The notes: generated by a model not told the origin, from the sequence alone. Counted from the stretch's first letter, positions 35,701 to 46,576 are shown. The stretch: DNA of 64,000 bases from Stichopus chloronotus (GCA_021234535.1 CM037841.1:16264825-16328824), one strand, 5' to 3'. Program-made: numbers and translations.

Positions 35701-36867
35701 CATCCCAGCTGAAAATGTACCACACTTTTACCATGGTATACCACGGTAAAAGTGTGGTAACTGTGGTAAAGTGTGGTAAAGGCATGGTAAATGTATGGTA
35801 ACATTGTGGTACATTGTACCGTGGTATATTTACCACAATTGTACCCTGATTTTACCATGGTATGTTTGTAGTTTACCTGCGGTACATGTACCATGGTATA
35901 TTTACCACAATTTTACCATGGTATATTTGTGGTTTATCTGTGGTTTATGTACCATGGTATATTTACCACAATTTTACCAGGGTGTATTTGTGGTTTATCT
36001 GTGGTATATGTACCATGGTATATTTACCACAATTTTACCATCATTTTACCAGGGTACATTTGTTGTTTTTCTGTGGTACATGCTAGTGACTTAGTGTCAA
36101 TATCTTCTAACTTGATATGCGGTTCCTTGACTTATCTTGTAACCCTCCAAATTGAACATATAACAACTTATGGTCTTATAGACAGATAGGGACACAGGAT
36201 TTGAAAGAGGGAGCCTGGGGAGTGTAGAGAGGCAATGAATACATTCCATATGAGAGGGAGATGGTGTTCAAGATGCATACTAAAACACTTTCAATACACA
36301 TTGAATAATGAAGAGAAACAATACTTTTTTTGCTTTCTGAAGAGTGAATAAACAAATGACAACAAAAAGCAGTTGTTTGTGTACCTTTTAGTGTGTTTTG
36401 ACATCCTTTACCCCATGAAAAGGTGCTAGAACAAACAGAAAGGGGGGGGGGAAGGGGGTAGGGGAGTTGATGGGCCATGTGTTTTGTGTACAAAAAGTAT
36501 GGTCACAGTAAAGCATACACATTGACGATAAAACGGTAGTAAAAGTGTGGTAAAATACTGTAAATGTACCATGGTAAACCACAGTTTACCATGACCATAG
36601 GGCCAAAACACCACACCACGCAATATCAACACTATGGTAAATCTGTGGTAAAGGGTGGTAAATTTGTGGTAAAATGGTAGTATAAGTGTGGTAAAATACT
36701 ATGAATTTACTGTGGTATACCATGGTTTACCATGTCCATAGGGCCAAAATACCATGGTATACCATAGTACAGTACCACACTTTTACCACACTTTTACCAT
36801 GGTAAAAGTGTGGTAAAAGTGTGGTACTGTACTATGGTAAAAGTGTGGTACATTTTCAGCTGGGATG
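35701..36867. mobile_element. Inverted-repeat element filled with TACCATGGTA-type repeats
   Basis: The left end CATCCCAGCTGAAAATGTAC (from 35701) is matched exactly, as its reverse complement, by the right end finishing at 36867. The perfect terminal inverted repeat is 34 bp. The interior has about four tandem units of about 61 bp (35826-36080) based on TACCATGGTATATTTACCAC and GTGGTTTATCTGTGGT. A second direct repeat of about 140 bp lies in 36525-36752, each copy with CCATAGGGCCAAAA. No target duplication is evident. No transposase. The many ORFs on both strands are products of the palindromic repeats. Confidence 0.8.
36760..36839. repeat. 80-bp perfect palindrome without spacer
   Basis: The 40 bases from 36760 (starting TACCATAGTACAGTACCACA) are followed immediately by their exact reverse complement ending at 36839. 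The centre lies between 36799 and 36800 inside CCATGG. I checked every position. Confidence 0.95.
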
Positions 36868-37093
36868 TATTTATTCCTGTAGTACACCTATATATTGCAC
36901 CTTCAGTACATACTGTATGTTACCTTTCGCATTCCTTGCAACCTTCCAACCCTCTTGTCACGTGTGTTTCAATATACTGAGCCATGGGATTAGGACCAGC
37001 ATCATCTAGCTAATCCAAAAACAAAAAAAATAAAGTTCCAAAGGAAAAGAAAGCAGAAACTATTTACATAATATGTACAATGGAGGGAGAATG

Positions 37094-37661
37094 TTAGTGC
37101 TGAAGCTGGAGAGTTCCCCTTTCCAAAAGGTCCAGGAGAGCAAGAGGAGAGGCTCCCTTCTTAGTGAGGCAGTCAGCCACCTGGGTTTTGGCTTTGCTCC
37201 ACTTTACAGCTGAAATCTGCTTGCTGCCTAGAAGTTCTTTGATCCCGCTAAGCTCAATGCGAAGTCTCTTCTCATGCACCAGGTTTGTAGAATAGACAGT
37301 CTCAAACAATGAGTGATTATCGCTAACACAGGTACAATAATAGGCAAGTGAAGAGGGTTCAGAACTCCCTACACTATTTCGCTAAACAGAGTGGCCAGAA
37401 AAACATGAGTGTCAATGGCATTGGCTAGAGTCTCCACTGAGAGAGTACTACCAACAACCCACCTGATCCTTTTCGATTAACAAGCAAGTGAAACAACTCT
37501 GTTGCTTCCTCCAGTAAGAAAGATAATGTAACCCCCTGGCTTCCTCCATCAGAAAGATTCCCCAGAGGGGCATCTGAAAATATCAGCAGTTTTTGGCTTT
37601 CTATAGAGCCAAGATGCCTGTGTAAACGAGTAACCCTTTCTGAATGTATTTTATGCACCAC
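37094..37661 (-). pseudogene. Copia RNase H region
   Basis: The frame at 37661-37425 has KLLIFSDAPLGNLSDGGSQG, the first catalytic block of copia RNase H (SDA-NL-DG-SQG), then FLLEEATELFHLLVNRKGSG. The frame at 37309-37094 has VHEKRLRIELSGIKELL, then ISAVKW and ADCLTKKGAS, the usual C-terminal end. The stretch between is frameshifted. This enzyme would remove the RNA template; here it is dead. Confidence 0.85.
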
Positions 37662-37787
37662 TTTGTTAGTTTCGAGAAGATGGGATACTTTGGCATCTTT
37701 TAAGGCAGGTGCTTACTGTAGTGCACAGGTGTCAAAAAGAATGTCTGGTCTAGTTTGGTTGGCAAGCCACATTAGTTGGCCAAGCTA

Positions 37788-38923
37788 TTAAGCCGTGTTC
37801 CCATTTGAGTGAGCGCGGTGGATCATGGTTTTATTGCATCGAGTGGTGTCGAATAACTTGATCCAGAACCCCGTTCCCATTTGAGTGAGCGCGGTGGATC
37901 AACATGTTATATGAACACATTGCGTAAGCACGAAAAGGTCACCAACGTTTACAAGTCGGATATCGCACACTAGCACTGTATCACAAAAATGTACATGTGT
38001 GCGTGTTGCTAACTGCATGCACACTCAATAGCAGCATAGTATTGGTCATATCATAATTTTGCAGCTTAGCACTAACTTTGGGCCCACTTCCACGACGTAC
38101 TGAGGAGCGTGAGGTATTAACACATGTCAATAACGTCGTTTGGTTTTTAATATGGAGGTAAACATTGCTGGTTTGGCAAGTTTGCTTGTGCTTCTATCTC
38201 AGTTAAGAGTTTATTACATCAAAGGCAGTTCACCACTTGACGAATGTTGCTACTTGTTGCAATAAAGTGCCATTCGGCAGTATATATACACTTTATGTCA
38301 GTGGTTCAATTTATCGGTGACAGAGCAGATGTAAGAAGAAATTGTTTTAAAAAGCAAAACATACCAAAAATAAGTCAACGAACAGACCAAATTTCTTATA
38401 AATTATCAGGGCGCAACTTTAAAATCTGTACCATATGAACGTGCTGACTAGCTCTTTTAATTATACCTGATATCTTGTCCGATTGCTACCGATTCTAAAT
38501 TAGTACCATTATTAGAATTGCAGTAACTTAGCCCCTTCTCGGTCAATCGGTAGCGAAATACAGGCAGAAAATGTGCGCTGTACATGTACGCAACACTACT
38601 GCACTATGGTGTATACACTTGCTCTACAATCGACGTGCCCAGCGAGGCTTAAGTTAGAACTAATTACCCGCGTTTGCCACCGGAAAGCAAATGCGTGCCG
38701 GGAAGGAATAAACCGGAGATCCAGGGTCACTTGATCTACCGATGTGTTCCCATTACGAACTTTGATCCAGCTACGGTCGATCTGATCTACCCCGATGGGT
38801 GCATCAAAATCGGTGGATCTTGATCTTGAGTGAGCGTTGTTGATCCGCGTTCCCATTAGAGTTTGATCTAGCGCGGTTGATCTTGATCCACTGCGCTCAC
38901 TCAAATGGGAACACGGCTTTTAA
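37788..38923. mobile_element. 1.13 kb inverted-repeat element inside the copia element
   Basis: The left end GCCGTGTTCCCATTTGAGTG (from 37792) is matched by the reverse complement of the sequence ending 38917, with 33 of 34 bp identical. The first 30 or so bases of the terminal repeat are repeated inside at about 37873-37903, and the right side holds further GTTCCCATTA and GGATCTTGATC subterminal copies. TTAA stands at or within two bases of both ends (37788-37791, 38920-38923). The copia frame resumes on the far side with LANQTRPDI. No transposase ORF was found; the superfamily is unassigned, though TTAA suggests piggyBac or Kolobok. Confidence 0.85.
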
Positions 38924-39099
38924 GATCTCATGGAATCAGACTCCTTAGTGGTTACCCTATTCGCTTTCTCCCTTTCTTTTTGTTTAATGATGGTTAAAGG
39001 GAGGAGGCAGCTGGCTTAGTTTTGTTGGTGCAACTGCATGCCACCTTTGGAAGACTTTAACTGTAAACCTAGATACCTGAGTGACTCTGACTCTTTGTG

Positions 39100-39692
39100 G
39101 CCAACATGAAGGTGATCCTTTATCTTAGGAATAATTTCATGGCTAAAGCAACCATCCCCAGATCAAATAAAATCATCTACATGACTAGCTACATAGGAAT
39201 CCAATTAATTCACCTTTGTAATGCCAATAAAATACAGCTGGGTCCAAGGTGGAAATGTTTGCCCTGCATGACTGCATCACTTCAATTACTCTCATGTGAC
39301 AACGAAGGGAGGCATTGCTCAGGCCATAAACACACTTATGCAGGCTCAGCCAGAGAAAATTCTTGGGACCTGCTTCTTTGGGTGGCCTGATAAAGACTTC
39401 TCTTTCAAATTGGGAGCTTTGGAAAAGAGCTGTTTTTATGTCCATTGACTTAATCCCATTTGTTTTAAGCTGAAACAGCAAACAGTAGCCGCAATGATTC
39501 TTTAGCACATGTGGGTGAGTCACTTTGAATACTGTTCCTTTCAACATCTTCAAACCCTCTAGCAACAAGTCTGGCTTTCTGTTTGCTGCCATCAGAGGTG
39601 TTCTTTAATGTGCATACCCATCTGGTAGAAATACACTTTTGCCCCATATTGGGAACTTCTTCATAAACTTTGCAATCTTTCCATTTTTGCAA
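39100..39692 (-). pseudogene. Copia reverse transcriptase, frameshifted
   Basis: The first frame (39692-39465) has KVYEEVPNMGQKCISTRWV followed by KARLVARGFE and DSPTCAKESLRLL. The second (39592-39185) has MDIKTALFQ with the first catalytic Asp, VFIRPPKEAG, and LHKCVYGLSNAS. After one more frameshift, HVDDF appears near 39170 with the catalytic aspartate pair intact. These blocks are the standard copia RT order. Each part is clear but the protein cannot be made from this copy. Confidence 0.88.
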
Positions 39693-39804
39693 TTCCTGAA
39701 GCTAGGCTTCATGGAAAGAAATGTTATCAACAACAAGAACATTTTCACTTTCACTAAAATTAGGGTCACAGTTAAGCACTTCCAAATTATCAACAGAGGT
39801 AATG

Positions 39805-40170
39805 TCAAGTGATTGACAACTTCCAAGTGTACTCACTGTTATACCAATTAGCAAGAGCCCCTGATGCTTTACTAGCCCTGGACAGAATTCTTGCAACATT
39901 GACTTCCCCGTCCATGTCAACAAGTTTCAAATGCTGTCCAACATTAAGCATTCCAATCCCAGTTTGACTATGGTCCCTATTTAAGGTGTTACCAATCTCA
40001 TCATTGGGGAGCTGTACCACTTCATCATGGGTAGCATTGTTATCTTGATGAGCTCATCAGAGTTCAGCTGAGAGGGGTAGAACACTGTTTAGAGGGGGGT
40101 TCAGCCACAGGTTGTCTTTTTGTCTATCTTCTAAGTGGAGGGACTCCCTAAATTTTGAAAGACGGCGCCG
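39805..40170 (-). pseudogene. Copia integrase-RT linker
   Basis: The minus frame 40020-39805 contains ARILSRASKASGALANWYN, close to the SRAGKA(S/T)G..NWYN motif between integrase and RT in copia polyproteins. The segment before it reads FRESLHLEDRQKDNLWLNP. It joins the integrase at 40535-40904 to the RT below 39692. Confidence 0.65.
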
Positions 40171-40534
40171 ATGCACCCTAACATAAGTCCCCCCATCACA
40201 AACAAATACGACTACCCCATCTTGCCCAATAACTCTAACTGGGATCTTCCATTCATTGCTCTCCTGTCTTTAATAGTGACCAATGTCTCTGGTAACAAAA
40301 TGATCCAACACTCTAACCTGCTCTCTCAGACGTATTCTCTGAGTATTCTCTCAGACGATTCTGCTGCAATAAATTGTTGGCGGGATGCATGAAGTTACTG
40401 AAGATGATCTGCTACAACTTCACTATAAGTTGTTCCCTCAAGGGCTGGAAGACTGTCACTTAGGGTACTGGGAAGGCTTGGAGTGAGTCCATATAGACAT
40501 GAACATTTGCCAATGAATTTTTGGTATTTACTGA

Positions 40535-41075
40535 CTATGCCAAGGTTGTTTCAAGACTCATACCATCGTCTTGGATCATTTTGTTGAGAATGTCTGTTAA
40601 TGTTCTATTGTGTCTTTCTAGCAGAGCGTTACTCCACCAACTTTCAGCTGCCGTGGTCTTTAATAACAATGTAAAAATTTTCTCCCAGATTATGTAGTTC
40701 CTGATTGTCAAATTTCCTTCCATTGTCAGTGAGAACAGCTTTTGGGGTTCCATGAACACATATCCAGGTTTTCAGTAGCTTGCTACAAATAGTTGAGGCC
40801 TGTTTATTGGTAATTATGACAGCAGTACTGAATCTTGAAAGTAGATCAATGATGTGAAGGTACCACAGACTTGGGCAAATTTCATGGAGATCCATGGCTA
40901 TCATGTCATTGAAGGCGTGGGATTGTGCAAGGCTAACAGCTGGTTTTGTTGTGGGATGCTTAAATTTAGCACATAGTTTTCAACCTTTAATGATAGTCTT
41001 TCAGGTATCAAAGACTTCCTTGCTTGTTCCTGCCCCTTTCACTAGAGGGGTCATTCTCTCAACCAAAGCATGCCC
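40535..41075 (-). pseudogene. Copia integrase with upstream H2C2 region
   Basis: A degraded zinc-binding lead (FGHALVERM and KFKHPTTKPAV, 41075-40905) precedes the catalytic core. The frame 40904-40644 has MIAMDLHE with the first Asp, LWYLHIIDLLSRFSTAVII, and VLTDNGRKFDN with the second Asp. The frame 40759-40535 has WWSNALLERHNRTLTDIL with the Glu of the DDE triad. All three acidic residues survive although the frame is broken between the second and third. Confidence 0.87.
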
Positions 41076-41289
41076 AAATTGCTTGAGTAACTTACATAAT
41101 TTCTTTTCATCTTTTCATCCCTAAACACTTGGGGCTCCTCAGAAATGTTTACATTTTCTTGGCTTTCTACTGAAGATAAATTACCCTCTTCAGTATCAGT
41201 GTTATTAGTTCTAGTAACTAGCACCTCATCAACTGATTCATTGTTCCTAGCAGGTGTTTCCTTTTGCCCTACCCTTGCAGATTGACATA

Positions 41290-41600
41290 GTAATGTCCAC
41301 TGGATGTGAACTCAAGGGGAACCTTACTCTCAAACATGGTGGCATTGTCATTTGACAGGTCTAAGACATTGTCTGCTTTTCTTTGGTGACTCCTTACTGA
41401 GTAACAATAGGATATCACAGTCAACAACCTCTGTTAAAATTTTGTAGTCAGTATTTCCTACAATTGCTGTTATGACAACCTGTTCCTTTGAAATTACTGT
41501 ATTACCATCCCCAAAACAAAATACTTGATAGGTCTTGAATGGTTGTCAATATTTCTGCCTTCACTCTGAAGCTTTGTGGCATACTCATACGATGCGGGTA
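41290..41600 (-). pseudogene. Copia protease C-terminal region
   Basis: A minus frame reads FGDGNTVISKEQVV, then ILTEVVDCDILLLLSKESPK. After a frameshift it reads FTSSGHYYVNLQG, which matches the stretch following the retropepsin active site in copia gag-pol. The DTG active-site triplet itself is not seen, so only the C-terminal part is present or recognisable. Confidence 0.65.
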
Positions 41601-42760
41601 AGATCATTCAAAGAAATTCTTTAGGGTGACTAAACAATATCACTTTAATGGCAAATTAAACGAACTAACAATTTTTTCCCCATTTCAGTTATTTACTGCT
41701 TTGTTCATGCCATTTCAAACATAGCAAATGTACAAAAAAAACTATTTTCAGAGGTCAGTACTAGTAAGCATGCAAATATGATCACAGCAATAATGGTTTA
41801 TGGCATATATGGCATATTAGTAGGGGGATGCAGTGTGTTAGGCTACATGAGGTATTAAACCATGTTGGCATATGTACAGGTAATTGTTAACATTAGACCC
41901 TGTTCTCTTTCACCCCATTTCCATATGCAATTTGGGGGTAAAAAAAAAGCAAGTTGTATCACAGAGAAAGGCTAATTAATAGTAGGGATAATTAGACTAC
42001 TGAACTAGAGAGGCCTATGGGAATGGAAGCAATTAAAGCAAAAAGTAAAAACAAACTTTCCATCATCTATACATTTTACATAATAAAAAGGTTTGGACAA
42101 TGGTCCATCTTATTCCTGGATTTTGTTTTGGATGTTCTGGTGTTCCGTTGAACGGGTCAGTCACAAAACTACAGACAGGACTAATGTATGCCGTATACAA
42201 AAAATTGCCGTGAGACTATCTATCGACAGTGTTGTGTAGAAGGGGTTGGTTGTTTTTTTTTTACCCCATACCACAACTACCGTACCCTTGCTTTTTGTTC
42301 CACCATCTTACTACACCTGAAAACATTCACATAGAATACTACCCTAAGCAAGTTTAATTCAATACAAATATCTGCTAACTTGAAGAATCTCTCTAAGAGT
42401 GCTCATGACCACTATCATGATCACATTCATCATCACTGGCAGTACCATAACCACTGTATATTCAGACAGATGTGTTAAACAAAGCAGGACACACAGCAAA
42501 ACATGTACAGCAAATCTGGATGCATTCACATAGCCAACAACAATAATCAGGGATGCATAATATGTTTCCGACCTTCTGTATTAAGGTGTCTACTTTTTCT
42601 AGGTTTCTGTAGTTTGGGTTTTTAGTTTTTTAGGACTTTGCACCTAGAAATCAAAAACTTATCTGGTTTGGTTATTCACGAACCACTTACCTACCTGTCT
42701 CACTTATCTGGTATGCTGAGACAGGTACGTAAAGAGTGAAGTAAATTAGTGAATACTTAC
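41601..42760. other. No gene certain; possible acidic 3' exon
   Basis: On the minus strand an acceptor ending ATATACAG (near 42463) is followed by a frame reading GYGTASDDECDHDSGHEHS and a stop. This would be a plausible acidic C-terminus, but the phase does not fit the PH exon donor at 42760. Otherwise only A/T-rich sequence. Confidence 0.35.
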
Positions 42761-43145
42761 TTGTAGAATCTAGTTCATATGCAACATTATACTCCATGAC
42801 TTCAGCAGAAGATGAATCAGCATTTGCAACATCAGCAAGGAGTCTGCTTTTAGTGTTTCCTGTAGCTGAATTGATATGTGACAGAGAATCTTGAGAGTAA
42901 CCTGACAGCAGTTTCTGCCATTCTATAGACTCATCTGGACTATCAAAGCCCAGCTGAACCACTTTCTTTTGGAACAAAAGTTCAATGGCATTTTCCTTTG
43001 AATAATGATTACGAGCTTCCAAAACTCGGGAACAACTCTGCAAGGAATAGGTCACTGGTTTGTCTGATTCACTTTCCAGTATCAGTAAGCCATCATTTTC
43101 TGTCTCAACCAATTTAGCATTACACTTCTTCCAATTGTCACCTCT
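42761..43145 (-). CDS. PH-domain protein, exon with most of the PH domain
   Basis: A 385-base exon on the minus strand. The acceptor TTTTCACAG ends at 43146 and a consensus GTAAGTAT donor begins at 42760. The frame starts RGDNWKKCNAKLVETEND, continues with LLILESESDKPVTYSLQSCS, then LLFQKKVVQLGFDSPDE and SIEWQKLLSGY. This matches a PH domain from the second strand (basic WKK turn) to the C-terminal helix with its invariant Trp. The remaining 45 or so residues are Ser/Asn-rich with MEYNVAYELDS, perhaps a phosphotyrosine-type linker. PH domains bind phosphoinositides or proteins at membranes. The spacing resembles Dok/IRS docking proteins, but that assignment is tentative. It joins the upstream exon at 46515 in phase 0. 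Confidence 0.75.
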
Positions 43146-43560
43146 CTGTGAAAAGGTAAGGAATAATTTTGTTAAGTTCACATGGACCAAAAGAAGCACT
43201 TTTAAGAATGTTACTGCTTTTAATACATGCCATACATATTGAGAAAAATGGTATTAAAGATATTGCAAAATGGGAAATGCGCTGAGGAGCATGGCTTTCA
43301 GTGTATGTATCCAATGTGAGTGCAATGTTACAGCTCACCCATTCAGTGCTCTGATCAAACAAAACCAGAATGTTGCATTGTGGTTTTGATCACAGAGCTA
43401 CCTACACACAGTTATTAATACACAAGCAACTTCAGCTTTAACAGTGCATTGACATTACCCATATCAAATATGAGGTCAGTCTAGGGATATCAAAACCCGA
43501 AAATCAGTACCGTTATTCGAGGTACATCAGCACCGGTAATTACAGAAGTACCAGTACTTC
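43146..43560. other. Intron of the PH-domain gene
   Basis: Start of the 3.4 kb intron between 43145 and 46515 on the minus strand. No repeat recognised in this part. Confidence 0.5.
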
Positions 43561-44084
43561 CATGTCATTTATGTGATAACTTGCAGAGAACCAATGGCAG
43601 TGCAGAGGGTTATACCTCAACACCCTGAATGTACCATTTACTGTATGTATCATTATATCAACCAACGAAACCATCATTTTACCAAATCATCAGCAGTATG
43701 CAAGAGAATCTGTACAGTAGGACAGTACAAAATGCAGAAACAAGAGCACCAACAAGGAAGGAGTTTGATCTTTATTGATAAATTTGTGAAAATTTTGATA
43801 GGTACTACAAAATAATGATGCCATTTACATCCAATAATTAAGACCAGAAAGTCACATGACTTAGTGATTCCTTGCCGATATCTCATCTTTTCACACACAC
43901 ACAATCACTTACCAACAAAAGCAACTCAGTGGAGATTGGAAAAGGGAAGGGACCATGTCAAAATGAAAAACACCAGAAAGCCAAAAGGCTTTGTGAATCC
44001 TTGCAACATGGTTATATTATAACAAACATGAATTATCCACATGACATGTTTGAGATCAACTGCAGTTATTCTTCTTGAAACACC
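43561..44084. repeat. Dispersed composite repeat, copy 2, first part
   Basis: Matches copy 1: 43590-43720 aligns with 20285-20430. The phrase CAGAAAGTCACATGACTTAGTGATTCCTTGCC (43848) and its close relative CAGAAAGCCAAAAGGCTTTG (43973) align with 21630. It lies inside the PH-gene intron. Confidence 0.65.
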
Positions 44085-44765
44085 ACAAACAAAAGGAGTC
44101 TTTTACTTAGTATATACAATCCACACATCAAGTATGACATTAGTCACAGTTACCCTTCTGTAGATATTGTGTTTAAAAGGTTTTTACAGTTTGACCTTTG
44201 TTGACCTCAAATGACCTTTGACCTCCACCAAAAACAATAGGGATCATCTACTCAATATGACCAACCCACACATTAAGTATGACATCAGTCACAGTTACCC
44301 TTCTGGAGATATTGTGTCTACAATGTTTTTACAGTTTGACCTTTAGTGACCTCAAATGACCTTTGACCTCCACCAAAAACAATAGGGATCATCTACTCAG
44401 TATGACCAACCCATACACCAAGTATGACATCAGTCACAGTTACCCTTCTGGAGATATTGTGTTTACAAGGTTTTTACCATTTGACCTTTGGTGATCTCAA
44501 ATGACCTTTAACCTCCACCACAAACAATAGGGATCATCTACTCAATATGACCAATTAACACACCAAGTATGACATCAGTCACAGTTACCATTCTTGAGAT
44601 ATTGTGTTTACAAGGTTTTCACATTTTGACCTCTGGTGACCTCAAATGACCTTTGACCTCCACCAAAAACAATAGGGATCATCTACTCAATATGACCAAC
44701 CCACACACCAAGTATGAGATCATTCATGGTTACCCTTCTTTAGATATCGTGTTTACAAGCAGGAC
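44085..44765. repeat. Tandem array of exact 145-bp units with DR4-DR4-DR1 half-sites
   Basis: The phrase CAAATGACCTTT starts at 44208, 44353, 44498 and 44643, an exact 145-bp period, with a partial unit on each side. In the unit at 44192-44224 four TGACCT half-sites run in the same direction with spacers of 4, 4 and 1 bases. Perfect DR1 sites occur at 44212, 44357 and 44647; the 44502 copy has one change. The array lies in the intron of the PH-domain gene. Confidence 0.92.
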
Positions 44766-45423
44766 ATCACACACACATACACATACACACACACACACAT
44801 ACACATGACATCATCATCGCATAGATTCCTTCTGCCTTCGGCAAGGAATCAAAAACTGTTGATTTTTAGTAATTTTGCTGTATAATTTGTACCGGCTATG
44901 AGCATGAATTAGCACTAATGGGGAAATGTGAATGTTCACAACTTTTCCAGCACCCCACCTGAACTACCAGCAAAAGGACATTGTGGCCAAGGTAAATATA
45001 AATCCATGAAAGCATGTGCAAGAAGCAGCATTTCAAACATAATTTAATGGGCCATGGGGCCTACATGGGGCCTTGGACTAAAAGTTCCTGAACACCCTGA
45101 AGTTATCATTAACAAAGTATCCATGTGACAAACTATCAACATTTTACAGTAGAATCTGTAGGAGGAGAAGCATTTTGCGGAATTTCATAAAATGGGCCAA
45201 GAATTCTTGATCACCCCAAGTGACCCACTACGTACACAACTTTGGGTGTGTCAAACACATCCATGAAAGCATGTAGGAGGAGAAAGCATTCTGCACAATT
45301 GTGGACGAACGGTCAGATGGACGAATGAAGTGACGGATGAACGGACAGAGGAATGGACGGAGGAACGGACAGACAGATAGGTGATTTACAATCAGTACAG
45401 AGGTGATTCAATACAGAGGTGAT
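44766..45423. repeat. Dispersed composite repeat, copy 2, last part
   Basis: A CA-rich tract (44768-44806) is followed by CTTCGGCAAGGAATC, which closes the segment opened by GTGATTCCTTGCCG. The 147-bp-type sequence (44945-45300) aligns with 21017-21420, and a diverged GACGGA simple repeat runs to about 45380. Confidence 0.65.
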
Positions 45424-46015
45424 TTAAAGGAGAAGGAAACCCTGGGAATATGTTTATCAAAATGAAGCAGAAGTGTTTGGCAAACATCTTCCCAAAGTTT
45501 CATTCAGAGATATTGTTTCCTATCCAAGTTACACACTTTTGGAATTCAGAGTAGGGTGCTGCCATTTTTCCCTAAACTGGATGTAAAACAACTTGAGTAA
45601 GTTGAATAATGATGTCACATAACCACTGATAGCAAAAATTTTAATGCATTTCTTTATATTCTTTACCTATTATTTCTATCAATCCGAAACACACTTGTAC
45701 ACATTTTGTGTTGAATTACTGAGGTGTATCATGCAATAATCAAATCAGTAATACTATGACTTGAATCTATGCATGACTGTTAAAATTTATTGACAATGAA
45801 ATATAAAGAAAACCAAAAGCTTTTCAATCACATGTGGTCTTGTGATGTCATCAAAAATTCAAAATGGCAGCCTCCTGATAATGTTTTATGAATATTCAAA
45901 TTGCAATATCTTGGAAAGTAAGCAAGATATTTAACTGAAATTTGGTAGTGGTGTTCACCATATGTTAGTCTCTCATTTAACATTGTCAAAAGTCCTGACT
46001 TGCCTTCTCCTTTAA
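45424..46015. mobile_element. T2/Kolobok-like MITE, about 590 bp
   Basis: The left edge TTAAAGGAGAAGG (45424) and right edge CCTTCTCCTTTAA (to 46015) are perfect reverse complements for 13 bp with TTAA at both edges. This matches the TTAAAGGRR pattern of T2 MITEs. The interior has no transposase. It sits in the PH-gene intron about 500 bp from the upstream exon. Confidence 0.8.
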
Positions 46016-46514
46016 GTTTTAACCCTTTTCGTTAACCAAAAATACCTGTAAAACTTCATTAAACAAGTTCGTCAAACTTTAAGCCTTACTGCATGAGCTC
46101 AGATTTCCATATCCACAACTACTGTATCTAATCCAATAGCTTCTGAACACACCCTTTCTGAACTGTAACTTTGTGGTCCTAATCGATGTTTGTATCATCC
46201 TTTACACTGTACGATTTTTCCTGATTCTGCTTAATGAAGATGAAAACTTAATTCTGTTTCTTTGGATCCTTACAAAGACTTTCTGTGCACAGGTTGGGTT
46301 GATCAAAAAAATATACGTAAAATGAGTGTAGTCTGTATAGTTCGATTAGCAGTATACGAGGGAAGCAGTACTGACTACAGCTTATGATAGTGACATGCAC
46401 ATACACTACTGCACAAGTCTGCATGTACAAGAGTACAACCCATGGAGTAACATGGATTCATGCACATAGCTGCAGGACCGATCACCCTTGAATCTGCACC
46501 TTTGTGCAGCCTAC

Positions 46515-46576
46515 CTTGAAAATAGAGACATCTGATTGGCTCAGGGAAATGCCATTCATGAATGTTTTGTGTACTA
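46515..46576 (-). CDS. PH-domain protein, upstream exon with first PH strand
   Basis: A 62-base exon on the minus strand between an acceptor GTGCAG (ending 46577) and a CAAG/GTAGGC donor (from 46514). It takes two bases to complete a codon and then reads VHKTFMNGISLSQSDVSIFK, leaving in phase 0. That phase equals the entry phase of the exon at 43145. The join puts SIFK directly before RGDNWKKCNAKL, as expected for the first and second strands of a PH domain. Alone it would be weak; with the join it is reasonable. Exons further 5' were not found. Confidence 0.5.

Larger units (their letters stand above)
37094..41600 (-). mobile_element. Ty1/copia retrotransposon, decayed, with nested insert
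   Basis: Minus-strand coding blocks appear in copia order: protease, H2C2 zinc region, integrase, linker, reverse transcriptase, RNase H. Integrase before RT defines Ty1/copia. All are broken by stops and frameshifts, and a 1.1 kb inverted-repeat element (37792-38917) splits the part between RT and RNase H. The gag N-terminus and both LTRs were not identified, so the outer limits are those of recognisable coding sequence. Confidence 0.85.

Noticed and set aside
35795..36189. Several overlapping ORFs with repeated MVYLPQF and FVVYLWYM-type peptides
   Set aside because: They are translations of the palindromic ACCATGGTA minisatellite and not genes.
42400..42463. Acidic minus-strand peptide as the next exon of the PH gene
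   Set aside because: The reading phase does not match the donor of the PH exon; it would need an unseen intervening exon.
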